A DNA stretch of 64,000 nucleotides. Origin: Streptomyces sp. NRRL B-1347 (GTDB lineage: Bacteria; Actinomycetota; Actinomycetes; Streptomycetales; Streptomycetaceae). Below are positions 33,787 through 41,805 of the stretch, piece by piece. A program made the translations under genes and the position numbers. How positions within the stretch are numbered: position 1 is the stretch's first letter; each line of letters opens with the position of its first letter. Under the pieces are notes generated by a model, which was not told the origin of the DNA, ran no database searches, and worked only from the letters and a program-made list of their open reading frames with translations. The stretch spans positions 496,001 through 560,000 of the forward strand of contig NZ_JOJM01000003.1 of the NCBI RefSeq assembly GCF_000720325.1, written 5' to 3'.

Positions 33787-34776
33787 ATGCCCGCGCCCGT
33801 CACCCGCCGCGCCACGCTCACCTTCGCGCTCGCCTCCGCCCTCGCCCTCACCGCCACCGCCTGCGGCGCCTCCGCGGACGAGGAGACGGGCCCGGCCGCC
33901 CGCGCGAGGCCCGGCGCCAAGGGCGCGAAGATCGATCTGAGTCCCGACCAGAACCGCGTCAGAGCCGGGAAGGTCGACGCGATCGCCCGCCTCGTGCCGG
34001 GGCGCGTCCGCTCGCGCGGCACCCTCGAAGTGGTCGCGTCCGCGGGCTCCGTGCCGCCGCTGACGTTCTACGCCACCGACGACAAGACGGTCATCGGCGT
34101 GGAGACCGACATCGCCCAGCTGGTCGCCGACGTGCTCGGTCTGAAGGTGCGCTCGCACGCGGTCGACTGGGCGAACATCTTCGTCGGCCTGGACAGCGGC
34201 AAGTACGACGTCGGCTTCAGCAACATCACCGTCACCGAGGAGCGCAAGGAGAAGTACGACTTCGCCACCTACCGCCTGGACACCATCGCCTTCGAGGCGA
34301 GGAAGGACCGCGGGTGGAAGGTGAAGGGACCCGAGGACGTGGCGGGCCGCGTCATCGGGGTCTCGTCCGGCACCAACCAGGAGAAGCTGCTCGTCGACTG
34401 GAGCAGGCAGAACGTGAAGGCGGGCCGGAAGGCCACCGACATCAAGTACTTCCAGAACACCAGCGACTACTACCTGGCGCTCGGCTCCGGGCGCATCGAC
34501 GCCTACCTCGGCCCCAACCCCGTCGCCGCCTACCACGCGGCGAGCACCGGCAAGTCCGAGGTCATCGGCACCTTCTCGGGCGCGGGCGACCGCCTCCAGG
34601 GCAAGATCGCCGCCACCACGAAGAAGGACAACGGCCTGGTCGAGGCCCTCCACAAGGCGCTCCAGCACCTCATCGGCGACGGCTCCTACGGCAAGGTGCT
34701 CGCTCACTGGGGCCTGTCCGACGAGGCCGTACGGACCTCGGAACGCAACCCGAAGGGGCTGCCCAGGACCGCGTGA
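33787..34776 (+). CDS. ABC transporter solute-binding lipoprotein
   Basis: 329 residues. A lipobox at LTATACG marks lipid attachment (Cys about residue 26). The mature part is a family-3 binding protein: GTLEVVASAGSVPPLTFYAT, VGFSNITVTEERKEKYDFAT, GSGRIDAYLGPNPVAAYHAA. ATG 33787 has GAGGAG upstream. It is the last gene of the operon of monooxygenase, permease and ATPase, after a 115-bp gap that carries a tandem repeat. It should bind the organosulfur or amino-acid-like substrate on the outer face of the membrane. Convergent with the LacI-type gene. Confidence 0.9.
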   Translation: MPAPVTRRATLTFALASALALTATACGASADEETGPAARARPGAKGAKIDLSPDQNRVRAGKVDAIARLVPGRVRSRGTLEVVASAGSVPPLTFYATDDKTVIGVETDIAQLVADVLGLKVRSHAVDWANIFVGLDSGKYDVGFSNITVTEERKEKYDFATYRLDTIAFEARKDRGWKVKGPEDVAGRVIGVSSGTNQEKLLVDWSRQNVKAGRKATDIKYFQNTSDYYLALGSGRIDAYLGPNPVAAYHAASTGKSEVIGTFSGAGDRLQGKIAATTKKDNGLVEALHKALQHLIGDGSYGKVLAHWGLSDEAVRTSERNPKGLPRTA

Positions 34777-34804
34777 GCCCGGGCCCGCGGGCGGCGCGCA
34801 CGGG

Positions 34805-35839
34805 TCACCTGCCGGGGCGCGGCGGGGCGGTGGACCCGCGGACCACGAGGGAGACCGGGAGCAGCAGGGAGCGGGCGGGGCGCGCCGGGTCCGCCATGCA
34901 GTCGAAGAGCATGCGGGCGGCCTCGGCGCCCACCTCGTGGTGCGGCACCCGCACCGTGGTGAGCGCGGGGCGCAGCCGGGCCAGGAAGGGCATGTCGTTG
35001 AAGCCGACGACACTGACGTCGGCGGGGCAGCGCAGGCCGCGCTCGGCGAGGGCGTCGTAACAGCCGAGCGCGAGCAGGTCGCTGGCCGCGACGACGGCCG
35101 TGCAGGCGGCGGCCGCGTCGAGCAGCGCGCGCAGGGCGTGCGTGCCCGCCGCCTCGCTCCACCGGGGCGCCTCGGTGAGCAGCGCGGGGTCATCGGCGAG
35201 TCCGAGGTCGCGTACGGCGTGCCGGAAGGCGCGGGCCCTCGCGGCCCCGGTGGAGGTGGTGGCGGGGCCGCCCACGAAGGCGACGCGGGTGTGGCCGAGG
35301 CCGGCGAGGTGGGCGACGGCCAGGGTGATGCCGGAGACGTCGTCGGGGGTCACGCACGGCACGTCGAGGCCGTCGACGCGGCGGTTGACGAGGACCATGG
35401 GGACGCCGTCGGCGTGCAGGGCGCGCAGGTGCGGGTGGTCGCGCAGCGCGGTGGCGACGATGAGCCCGTCGATGTGCCGGGAGCGCAGCGATTCGACCTG
35501 GGCGCGCTCGCGCCGCGGGTCGTTGTGGGTGTCGACGATCCAGGCGTGGTAGCCCGCCGGTTCCAGGGCGCTCTCGATGCCGCGCACGATCGGCGGGAAG
35601 TAGGGGTTGGTGAGGTCGGGGACGACCAGGCCCACGGTGTGGGAGCGCGCGGTCTTCAGGCTGCGCGCGATCGGGTTGGGCCGGTAGCCGAGGTCCTCGG
35701 CGGCGCGCAGCACGCGGCGGGCGGTGTCCTCGCTGACCCGGGCGCGGGTGGCGGGGTTGAGGGCGCGGGACGCCGTGGCGGGGTGCACGCCCGCGGTGTC
35801 GGCCACCTCGCGCAGCCGGACCGGGCGCGGCCTCAGCAT
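34805..35839 (-). CDS. LacI family transcriptional regulator
   Basis: 344 residues. The N-terminal HTH (VRLREVADTAGVHPATASRA) and hinge (RVLRAAEDLGYRPNPIARSL) are classical, followed by a periplasmic-binding-protein-like ligand domain. ATG 35839 overlaps the end of the upstream binding-protein-like gene by seven bases, so translation is coupled. Two candidate LacI-type operators lie upstream of that gene, in the divergent gap, so it probably represses both its own operon and the dehydrogenase. The inducer is unknown but could be the compound bound by the coupled protein. Confidence 0.92.
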   Translation of the reverse strand: MLRPRPVRLREVADTAGVHPATASRALNPATRARVSEDTARRVLRAAEDLGYRPNPIARSLKTARSHTVGLVVPDLTNPYFPPIVRGIESALEPAGYHAWIVDTHNDPRRERAQVESLRSRHIDGLIVATALRDHPHLRALHADGVPMVLVNRRVDGLDVPCVTPDDVSGITLAVAHLAGLGHTRVAFVGGPATTSTGAARARAFRHAVRDLGLADDPALLTEAPRWSEAAGTHALRALLDAAAACTAVVAASDLLALGCYDALAERGLRCPADVSVVGFNDMPFLARLRPALTTVRVPHHEVGAEAARMLFDCMADPARPARSLLLPVSLVVRGSTAPPRPGR

Positions 35840-36753
35840 GCCTGCGGGTCGAGCAGGCCGCGGGCGGGGTCGAGGGCGGTGGCGAGGGCCGCGTCGCCGG
35901 GGCGGTAGCGCAGGCGCAGGCCGAGCACGGTGTCCAGGGCGGCGCGGTCGGCGGCGCCGTCGGGCACGAGTCCCTCGGCGGGGTCCCGCAGCCGCGCCGC
36001 GTACCGGGCGGCCAGGTCGTCGGGCAGCCGGAACGCGGCGCGGGTCTGCTCCAGGACGAGGCCGTCGAGGACGCCAGAGACGATGAGTCGGGACGTCTGG
36101 GCGAGCGCCGACGTCAGCGCGTGCGCGGCCCGCGCGCGGCGCGGCCCCACGGCGGTGAGCACGGTGCCCAGATACGGCCCGCACACCTCGGTGAGCCCGG
36201 CGAGGCGCACGGCCCCCGCGGCCTCCGCGCGCAGTTCGCTGCCCGCGCCGAGCACGGTCGCCGCGCACCGGCCGTCGAGGAGCGCGGCGAGGCGGCGGGG
36301 CGTCGAGCCGAGCGCGACGACCTGGTAGTCGCCGGGGCCCGCGCAGGGCGCCTTGAGGCCGAGGGACTCAAGGACGGCGTACAGGCCGAAGGCGAAGCCG
36401 GAGTCCGGCACGTCGACCCCGGCCGCGGCGCCGCGGAGTTCGTCGGCCCCCTTCACGCCGGGCGCGGCGTACACGCCGAGGCCGAGGCCCCGGTCGAGGG
36501 CGGCGAGGATGCGGACGTCGCCGGTGCGCCCGAGCGGGTTGTCGGGCGCGAAGCGGTACGCGATGACGTTGTCGGGGCTGGTGAAGGCGGCGTCGACGGC
36601 GCCGTCGAACAGGTCGCGGAACTGGGCGGGCGAGGAGGCGACGGGGACCTCGGTGACGGTGAGTCCGTGCTGGTCGAAGAGCCCGGCCGCGCGCGCCACG
36701 CGCAGCAGGACGGACGGGCTGAACACACCGACGGTCAGTGAGCGATGGCGCAT
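35833..36753 (-). CDS. SsuA/NMT1-like binding-protein-like protein without signal
   Basis: 306 residues. The text (VGVFSPSVLLRVARAAGLFD, VTEVPVASSPAQFRDLFDGA, DAAFTSPDNVIAYRF, GVDVPDSGFAFGLYAVLESL) matches NMT1/SsuA/TauA-type substrate-binding folds. No signal peptide, lipobox or membrane anchor is present, so the protein is predicted cytoplasmic, and no ABC permease or ATPase accompanies it. ATG 36753 has CAGGAG at eight bases. It overlaps the LacI-type gene. It could bind and deliver an inducer, or be an enzyme of the THI5-like type; both are speculative. Confidence 0.72.
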   Translation of the reverse strand: MRHRSLTVGVFSPSVLLRVARAAGLFDQHGLTVTEVPVASSPAQFRDLFDGAVDAAFTSPDNVIAYRFAPDNPLGRTGDVRILAALDRGLGLGVYAAPGVKGADELRGAAAGVDVPDSGFAFGLYAVLESLGLKAPCAGPGDYQVVALGSTPRRLAALLDGRCAATVLGAGSELRAEAAGAVRLAGLTEVCGPYLGTVLTAVGPRRARAAHALTSALAQTSRLIVSGVLDGLVLEQTRAAFRLPDDLAARYAARLRDPAEGLVPDGAADRAALDTVLGLRLRYRPGDAALATALDPARGLLDPQAC

Positions 36754-36820
36754 GGGCGCGCTCCTGGGCTCGGGAGAGTTCCTCGGGAGAGTTCACGGAA
36801 ATGCCGTGGAGCCATCTGCG

Positions 36821-36834
36821 TGCAATCGATTGTG
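36821..36834. promoter_or_regulatory. LacI-type operator 1, TGCAATCGATTGTG
   Basis: CAATCGATTG is a perfect 10-bp palindrome with the central CG typical of LacI-family operators. It lies between the divergent binding-protein-like and dehydrogenase genes. Confidence 0.65.
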
Positions 36835-36889
36835 GAGAGCTCGCCTCACCCGTGACAAGGGGCGGCCGCCGGAGAAGGCTGAAGCGGGC

Positions 36890-36903
36890 CGCAATCGTTT
36901 GCT
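36890..36903. promoter_or_regulatory. LacI-type operator 2, CGCAATCGTTTGCT
   Basis: GCAA-TCGT-TTGC forms a short palindrome with central CG, 69 bp from operator 1 and just upstream of the dehydrogenase ribosome site. Shared GCAATCG half-sites suggest one regulator. Confidence 0.65.
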
Positions 36904-36919
36904 GTCGAAGGAGGAACCG

Positions 36920-37942
36920 TTGTCGTCGTACGAGGACATCGTGGTGCCGGAGGACGCCGGAGCGCGGGAGGGCGGCGCGCGGGGCGGCGGCGCCCCGCAC
37001 CCGGCCGTCGGCTGGGCCGGGACGGGCCGCATGGGCTTCGCCATGGCCCGGCGCCTCGCCGGGGCGGGCGTGGGGGTGGCGGCGTGGAACCGCACCGCGG
37101 AGCGGGCCGCTCCGCTGGCCGCGCACGGCGTGACCGTCGTCGGCGAGTTGGCCGAACTCCGCTCCCGCGACGTGGTGTTCACGATGGTGGCCGACGAGCG
37201 CGCCCTGGACGCGCTGCTCCTGGGCCCCGCCGGGCTGCTCGCGGACCCCGGCCGGACGCCCGGCACCGTCGTGGACTGCTCCACCGTCTCGCCGGACGCC
37301 TCGGCCGCGCTGCGGGCGGCCTGCGCCGAGCGCGGCACGGCGTTCCTCGCCGCGCCCGTCAGCGGCAACGCCAAGGTGGTCGAGGCGGGCGGCCTGAGCA
37401 TCGTGGTGTCCGGCGAGCGGGCGGCGTACGAGCGGGCCGCGCCGCTGCTGCGCCTCATCGGCCGCTCGGTGACGTACGCGGGCCGGGGCGAGGGCGCGCG
37501 CCTGGTGAAGATCGCGCACAATCTCGTGCTCGGCGTCGTCACCCAGGCGCTGGCCGAGACGGCGGTGCTCGCCGAGAAGGGCGGGGTGCCGCGCCGGGCG
37601 TATCTGGAGTTCCTCAACGACAGCGTGCTCGGCTCGGCGTTCACGCGCTACAAGACCCCGGCGTTCGTGCGGCTCGACTACACGCCGACGTTCACGCCGG
37701 CGCTGCTGCGCAAGGACTTCGACCTCGGGCTCGCCGCCGGGCGCGCCCTCGACGTGCCGCTGCCGCTCGCGGCGGCGACCGCCCAGCTCGTCCAGGCCTG
37801 CGTGAGCGCGGGCCGCGTCGACGAGGACTTCGCCGTGCTGCTCGACCTCCAGGCCGCCGCGTCCGGGCTGGCCCTCGCCCCGGACGACGGCGCCGTGGAC
37901 GACGGCCTGTCCGCCGGGCCCGAGGAGGAATCCGGGACGTGA
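36920..37942 (+). CDS. 3-hydroxyisobutyrate/beta-hydroxyacid dehydrogenase family
   Basis: 340 residues. TTG 36920 has an excellent AAGGAGGAAC ribosome site. After about 30 low-complexity residues comes the NAD(P)-binding GWAGTGRMGFAMARRLAGAG (normally GxGxMGxxMA). The substrate-binding VDCSTVSPDASAALR and FLAAPVSGNAKVVEAGG follow, then the catalytic Lys in RLVKIAHNLVLG. This is the 6-phosphogluconate-like beta-hydroxyacid dehydrogenase family. Control by two LacI-type sites links it to the divergent LacI operon, suggesting a catabolic step for a hydroxy acid. Confidence 0.87.
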   Translation: MSSYEDIVVPEDAGAREGGARGGGAPHPAVGWAGTGRMGFAMARRLAGAGVGVAAWNRTAERAAPLAAHGVTVVGELAELRSRDVVFTMVADERALDALLLGPAGLLADPGRTPGTVVDCSTVSPDASAALRAACAERGTAFLAAPVSGNAKVVEAGGLSIVVSGERAAYERAAPLLRLIGRSVTYAGRGEGARLVKIAHNLVLGVVTQALAETAVLAEKGGVPRRAYLEFLNDSVLGSAFTRYKTPAFVRLDYTPTFTPALLRKDFDLGLAAGRALDVPLPLAAATAQLVQACVSAGRVDEDFAVLLDLQAAASGLALAPDDGAVDDGLSAGPEEESGT

Positions 37943-37963
37943 CCGCCCCCGGCGCCGCGCCCG

Positions 37964-38422
37964 CTACCCCACGGGGAGCGGGGCGCCGCGCTCCGCCTCG
38001 CCGCGGGGGCCGAAGATGCGGCGCTCCGCCGCGGTGATCGGCACGTCGTTGATGCTGGCCTCGCGGCGGGCCATCAGGCCCTCGTCGGTGAACTCCCACA
38101 GCTCGTTGCCGTAGGCGCGCCACCACTGGCCGCTCGCGTCCTGCGACTCGTACTGGAAGCGCACCGCGATGCGGTTGCCGTGGAAGTCCCACAGCTCCTT
38201 GCGCAGGGCGTACTCCCGCTCCCGGGACCACTTGGCGCGCAGGAACTCCACGATCTCGGCGCGGCCGGTGACGAACCGGTCGCGGTTGCGCCAGACCGAG
38301 TCCTCGGTGTAGGCGAGCGCGACGCGCTCGGGGTCGCGGGTGTTCCACGCGTCCTCGGCGGCCTGGACCTTCTGCCGGGCCGTCTCCTCGTCGAACGGCG
38401 GGAGGGGCGGGCGTGCCGTCAT
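37964..38422 (-). CDS. NTF2-like (DUF1348-type) protein
   Basis: 152 residues. The text ([80 protein letters not shown]) is the DUF1348 nuclear-transport-factor-2-like family of small cone-shaped proteins. ATG 38422 has AAAGGAG upstream. It is divergent from a TetR gene and shares the operator region, so the TetR protein most likely represses it. No biochemical role is established to my knowledge. Confidence 0.8.
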   Translation of the reverse strand: MTARPPLPPFDEETARQKVQAAEDAWNTRDPERVALAYTEDSVWRNRDRFVTGRAEIVEFLRAKWSREREYALRKELWDFHGNRIAVRFQYESQDASGQWWRAYGNELWEFTDEGLMARREASINDVPITAAERRIFGPRGEAERGAPLPVG

Positions 38423-38452
38423 GGCGTGCTCCTTTCGTCGTCGCCACCCAAG

Positions 38453-38470
38453 GGAGAACGCTCGTTCTCC
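38453..38470. promoter_or_regulatory. TetR operator 1, GGAGAACG-CT-CGTTCTCC
   Basis: Perfect 8-bp arms around two bases, in the divergent gap between the NTF2-like and TetR genes. The core GAGAAC...GTTCTC recurs in operator 2. Confidence 0.75.
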
Positions 38471-38489
38471 GGCGACGCGCACCAGCATA

Positions 38490-38505
38490 GAGAACGATGG
38501 TTCTC
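38490..38505. promoter_or_regulatory. TetR operator 2, GAGAAC-GATG-GTTCTC
   Basis: Perfect 6-bp arms with a 4-base centre, just upstream of a -10-like TAGTCT (38511-38516). Binding here would block the TetR gene's own promoter. Confidence 0.72.
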
Positions 38506-38523
38506 AGCGGTAGTCTTTGGCCA

Positions 38524-39078
38524 ATGGACAACACCGTCGCCAGGGAACAAGCGCTGGACGCGGCCGAGGGGCTCTTCTACCAGCGCGGCGTCCAGACCGT
38601 CGGCATGGACGACATCCGCACCGCTTCGGGCGTCTCGCTGAAGCGCCTCTACCAGCTCTTCCCCTCCAAGGAGCGGCTCGTCGAGGCCTGTCTGGAGCGG
38701 CGGGACGCGCGCTGGCGCCGGCTGCTCGCCGAGCACGTCGAGCGGCACGGGGACCCCGAGCGGCGCCTGCTGGCGGTGTTCGACTGGCTGGGCGAGTGGT
38801 TCGCTGAGCCCGGCTTCCGCGGCTGCGCCTGGATCAACTCGTACGGGGAGCTCGGCGCCACGTCCGAGCCGGTGGCGCGCCAAGTGCGCCTGCACAAGGG
38901 CGCGTTCAAGGAGTACGTGGCCTCGCTCGTGGCGGCCGCGGAGCTGCCCGGCGAGCTCGCCGAGCAGCTCTTCCTGCTGGCCGAGGGCGCGATGGTGACC
39001 GCCGGGATCGACCACGCCCCCGCCCCCGCCGCCCACGCGGCCCGCGCGGCGAAGGCGCTGATCGCGGCCGCGCGGTGA
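38524..39078 (+). CDS. TetR family regulator, probably leaderless
   Basis: 184 residues. The HTH (EQALDAAEGLFYQRGVQTVG, then GVSLKRLYQLFPSKERLVEA) is typical, with a C-terminal ligand region holding FRGCAWINSYGELG. A TAGTCT -10-like box ends only seven bases before ATG 38524, so transcription should begin at or next to the start codon, and no ribosome site is present. Two GAGAAC/GTTCTC operators in the divergent gap indicate self-control and control of the NTF2-like gene. Confidence 0.88.
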   Translation: MDNTVAREQALDAAEGLFYQRGVQTVGMDDIRTASGVSLKRLYQLFPSKERLVEACLERRDARWRRLLAEHVERHGDPERRLLAVFDWLGEWFAEPGFRGCAWINSYGELGATSEPVARQVRLHKGAFKEYVASLVAAAELPGELAEQLFLLAEGAMVTAGIDHAPAPAAHAARAAKALIAAAR

Positions 39079-39118
39079 GCACGGGGCCCGGCCCCGCCGG
39101 GCCCCGTCGGATGGCGTG

Positions 39119-40201
39119 TCAGCCCGTCTGGGAGGCCTTGCGCAGCGCCGTCAGGCAGGTGCCGATGGCCTGCTGGAGCTCTTCGAGGCGCTGGACCATG
39201 TCGTCCTCGTAGATGTCGCCGAAGTCGGCGGCGTCGTCGAGGGTGAGCTCCTCGAAGACCTTCGTCGCCTTCTGAAGGCTGCTGTAGAACTTCGTCCGCC
39301 GCTCCTGGACGCGCAGTTCGGGGTCCGCCTCGACGGTCTCGGCAACGAGCGTCTTCACCGTGTCGTAGGCCTCCGTGGCCCACTCCCCGGCCTCCTCGGG
39401 CTCCAGCTCGTCGATCAGGGACAGATGCCGCTCGGCCTCCTCGCGCAGCCCGGCCGGCGCGTCGATGGTCTGCCCGGCCGGAGTCCTGACCTGGCCCTCC
39501 TCGGCGATCTTGCGGACGTACTCGATGCGGTCCGCGGCCCTGGCCTCGCCCGCGACGGCCTTCTTCAGGTCGTCGGTGCGGGCGATGTCACGGGCCAGGT
39601 CGATCTGCAGGACCGGGTCCTCCTTGACCCGGTCGAGCAGCGCGTGCCGGGCGGCCTGGGCGGTGGAGGGGTCGGCGAGGATCGCGGCGCGCAGCGCGGT
39701 GGGGTTCTCCGCGACCTCCAGGGCCTTGGTCGGACGGATGCCCTCGGCCTCGGCGGCCGCCATGATCGCGGTGCCGCGCGCGGAGGACGCGCTGGAGCGC
39801 GGCACGTAGTAGGTGAGCCAGACGTCGGCGTCCGGCAGCTCGATCTCCTGGCCCGGCGCCAGCTCCTCGAAGTGCGGCACGAGTCCGTCGTCGGCGGCCC
39901 GGTCCCAGGCCTTGTAGAAGCGCATGACGCGCTCGGCGGAGCACCCGGCGAGCTCGCCGAACTCCTTCGCGGACACCTTCGGCGTGTCCGCCGCCGACTG
40001 CCCGCCGGGCCGCACGCTGCGCGCCACCTTCAGGCCGAACGCCCAGCCGCCGGTGCGCGCGTACACCCCGAACTCGTGGGCGTCGCGCGCGACGAGCTCG
40101 CGCGCGGCCTCGTACGCGCCGTCCTGTCCGGTCTCCTCAGTGGCCGGGGCGGCCTCGGTCGACGGGGCAGCCGGGGCGGACGGGGCGATCACTGCGGTCA
40201 C
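39119..40201 (-). CDS. Conserved actinobacterial protein, unknown function
   Basis: 360 residues, acidic and mostly helical. An Ala/Pro-rich N-terminal tail (residues 1-28) precedes a conserved-looking region with KEFGELAGCSAERVMRFYKA, which resembles an HTH or ParB-like helix pair. Long helices then run to the end (EEAERHLSLIDELEPEEAGE, DAADFGDIYEDDMVQRLEEL). I cannot assign a family. GTG 40201 overlaps the end of the epoxide hydrolase gene (GTGA) and has GGAGAG upstream. It might bind DNA or act as a scaffold. Confidence 0.65.
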   Translation of the reverse strand: MTAVIAPSAPAAPSTEAAPATEETGQDGAYEAARELVARDAHEFGVYARTGGWAFGLKVARSVRPGGQSAADTPKVSAKEFGELAGCSAERVMRFYKAWDRAADDGLVPHFEELAPGQEIELPDADVWLTYYVPRSSASSARGTAIMAAAEAEGIRPTKALEVAENPTALRAAILADPSTAQAARHALLDRVKEDPVLQIDLARDIARTDDLKKAVAGEARAADRIEYVRKIAEEGQVRTPAGQTIDAPAGLREEAERHLSLIDELEPEEAGEWATEAYDTVKTLVAETVEADPELRVQERRTKFYSSLQKATKVFEELTLDDAADFGDIYEDDMVQRLEELQQAIGTCLTALRKASQTG

Positions 40202-41436
40202 AGATAACTCTCCGAGTACGTCGTGAGCGAAAGAAACAGAACGTACAGCCTATATCGACCCGTTGCTCCGGCTTTCCGCTTCCGCCCGTGACGCCCCTCC
40301 GGCGCGGCGGCGACCTGGTCCGGTTCCTCATGGGCCATGAAGTGGCCGCCGCGCCGCGGCTCGCGCCAGTGCCGCAGATCGGTGAAGACGCGCTCGGCAA
40401 TGCTCCTCGGATAGTTCGCGTACGCCGGCTCGTGGCTGAGCGTGACGGCCGCGGGCACGGTGATCGGCGGCAGGAGCTTGTTCAGGGGGTAGTCGTAGTA
40501 CTGCTGGAACGAGGTGCCGATGCTGGCCGTGGCCCAGTAGAGCGTGGCCACCGTCAGGAGCGTGTCCCGGTCCCAGCGCCGGGAGACGTCGCCGTCGCAG
40601 TCGCTCCAGTCGCGGTACTTGTCGACGATCCAGGCGAGCAGTCCGGCGGGCGAGTCGACCAGGGCGGCGGCGACCGTGTCCGGCCGGGTGCACATGATCT
40701 CGCTGTAGCCGCCGTCGGCGCTGTCGTACGCGGCGAGCGCGTCGAGGTACCGCTGCTCGTCGGGGGTCGGCGGCTGCGCCTCGAAGTCGGCGTTCACCAC
40801 GGCGGAGGTGATGTGCACCCCGGCGACGTGGTCCGGGTACAGCGCGCCCAGCCACTGGGTGACTCCGCCGCCGATGTCGCCGCCGAAGGCCCCGTACCGC
40901 TCGTAGCCCAGCGCCTGGGTCAGCAGGGAGTGCCACGTCTCGGCGACGCCCCGGCGCGTGAACGGTCCGCGCGGCGGCTCGGAGTACAGGAAGCCCGGCA
41001 GGGAGGGGACGACCACGTCGAAGGCGTCGGCGGGGTCGCCGCCGTACGCGGCCGGGTCGGCGAGGCGCCGGGCGACGCGGAGCATCTCCACGAAGCTGCT
41101 CGGCCAGCCGTGGCTCAGGACCAGCGGCAGCGGCGCGGGCGCGCCGTCGGGGCGCTGTCCGCGCAGGTGCAGGAAGTGCAGCCGCGAGCCCGCGACATCG
41201 GCGGTGTAGTGCGGGAACGCGTTGAGTGCGGCCTCGGCGGCGCGCCAGTCGAAGCCGTCGGCCCAGTACGCGACGAGGTCGCGCAGGTACGCCGGGTCGG
41301 CTCCGGCCGCCCACGGCGTCGCGTCGGACGCCGCGACGAAGCGGGTGCGGGTCAGGCGTGCGCGCAGGTCGACGAGGACGTCGTCGGGGACGGCGACGCG
41401 GAAGGGGGTGGGGGTGGTGCCCGGTGTGGTGGTCAT
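40198..41436 (-). CDS. Epoxide hydrolase with EHN domain and altered C-terminus
   Basis: 412 residues. An EHN domain (residues 1-115), then the alpha/beta-hydrolase fold: oxyanion HGWPSSFVEML, nucleophile Asp in GGDIGGGVTQWL, and the final His in GGHFMAHEEPD. These convert epoxides to diols. After EEPDQVAA the protein does not end in the usual helix but continues for about 35 basic and aromatic residues, up to an overlap with the next gene. This tail looks like translated intergenic DNA and suggests a lost stop codon or a C-terminal frameshift. ATG 41436 has GAAGGAA upstream. Confidence 0.85.
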   Translation of the reverse strand: MTTTPGTTPTPFRVAVPDDVLVDLRARLTRTRFVAASDATPWAAGADPAYLRDLVAYWADGFDWRAAEAALNAFPHYTADVAGSRLHFLHLRGQRPDGAPAPLPLVLSHGWPSSFVEMLRVARRLADPAAYGGDPADAFDVVVPSLPGFLYSEPPRGPFTRRGVAETWHSLLTQALGYERYGAFGGDIGGGVTQWLGALYPDHVAGVHITSAVVNADFEAQPPTPDEQRYLDALAAYDSADGGYSEIMCTRPDTVAAALVDSPAGLLAWIVDKYRDWSDCDGDVSRRWDRDTLLTVATLYWATASIGTSFQQYYDYPLNKLLPPITVPAAVTLSHEPAYANYPRSIAERVFTDLRHWREPRRGGHFMAHEEPDQVAAAPEGRHGRKRKAGATGRYRLYVLFLSLTTYSESYL

Positions 41437-41546
41437 GGTTCCTTCGCTGAGGAGTGCTGCGGTGCTCGGATCGAGCGGGCGCTCCGGCGCGGCGGCCGTG
41501 CGAGGGAACCGGTCAGACGGATTCGACGGAAGCGACGGTCTGACGG

Positions 41547-41606
41547 TCAGGCGCGGACGGCGGTCGGGAGGGCCCGGACGGTGCGGTCGGTCATCAGGTC
41601 GCGCAA
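41547..41606 (-). CDS. Upstream 19-codon ORF of the epoxide hydrolase leader
   Basis: A TTG at 41606 follows AAGGAGGTGA, a ten-base match to the 16S anti-Shine-Dalgarno sequence at near-ideal spacing. The ORF encodes MRDLMTDRTVRALPTAVRA and stops at 41547, 110 bases before the hydrolase gene. Start assignment is strong for such a small ORF. The peptide is basic with no Cys or signal, so it is more likely a translated leader that couples or senses ribosome traffic than a secreted peptide. I know of no named family. Confidence 0.55.
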   Translation of the reverse strand: MRDLMTDRTVRALPTAVRA

Positions 41607-41667
41607 CGGGCTCACCTCCTTCGTCGGTCCGCACGCGGACGGTGTGGGGTACCGCGTGGCCGGGCCG

Positions 41668-41696
41668 ACTATACACATCCGCCGATCTTCGTCACA
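41668..41696 (-). promoter_or_regulatory. Promoter of the epoxide hydrolase leader
   Basis: On the minus strand TGTGAC (41696-41691) and TATAGT (41673-41668) are separated by 17 bp. The predicted transcript starts near 41661, giving a 5' leader of about 225 bases with the 19-codon ORF inside. Confidence 0.7.
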
Positions 41697-41805
41697 GGGG
41701 CCGCGGACCTAGGACTCCCGGAGCCCGAGGCCTAGGACGGAGGGACGTCCCGGGTCTGTCCCGGGGCCGGTGACCCGGGCGGTCGCTCGCCGTGAGACTT
41801 GCCCC

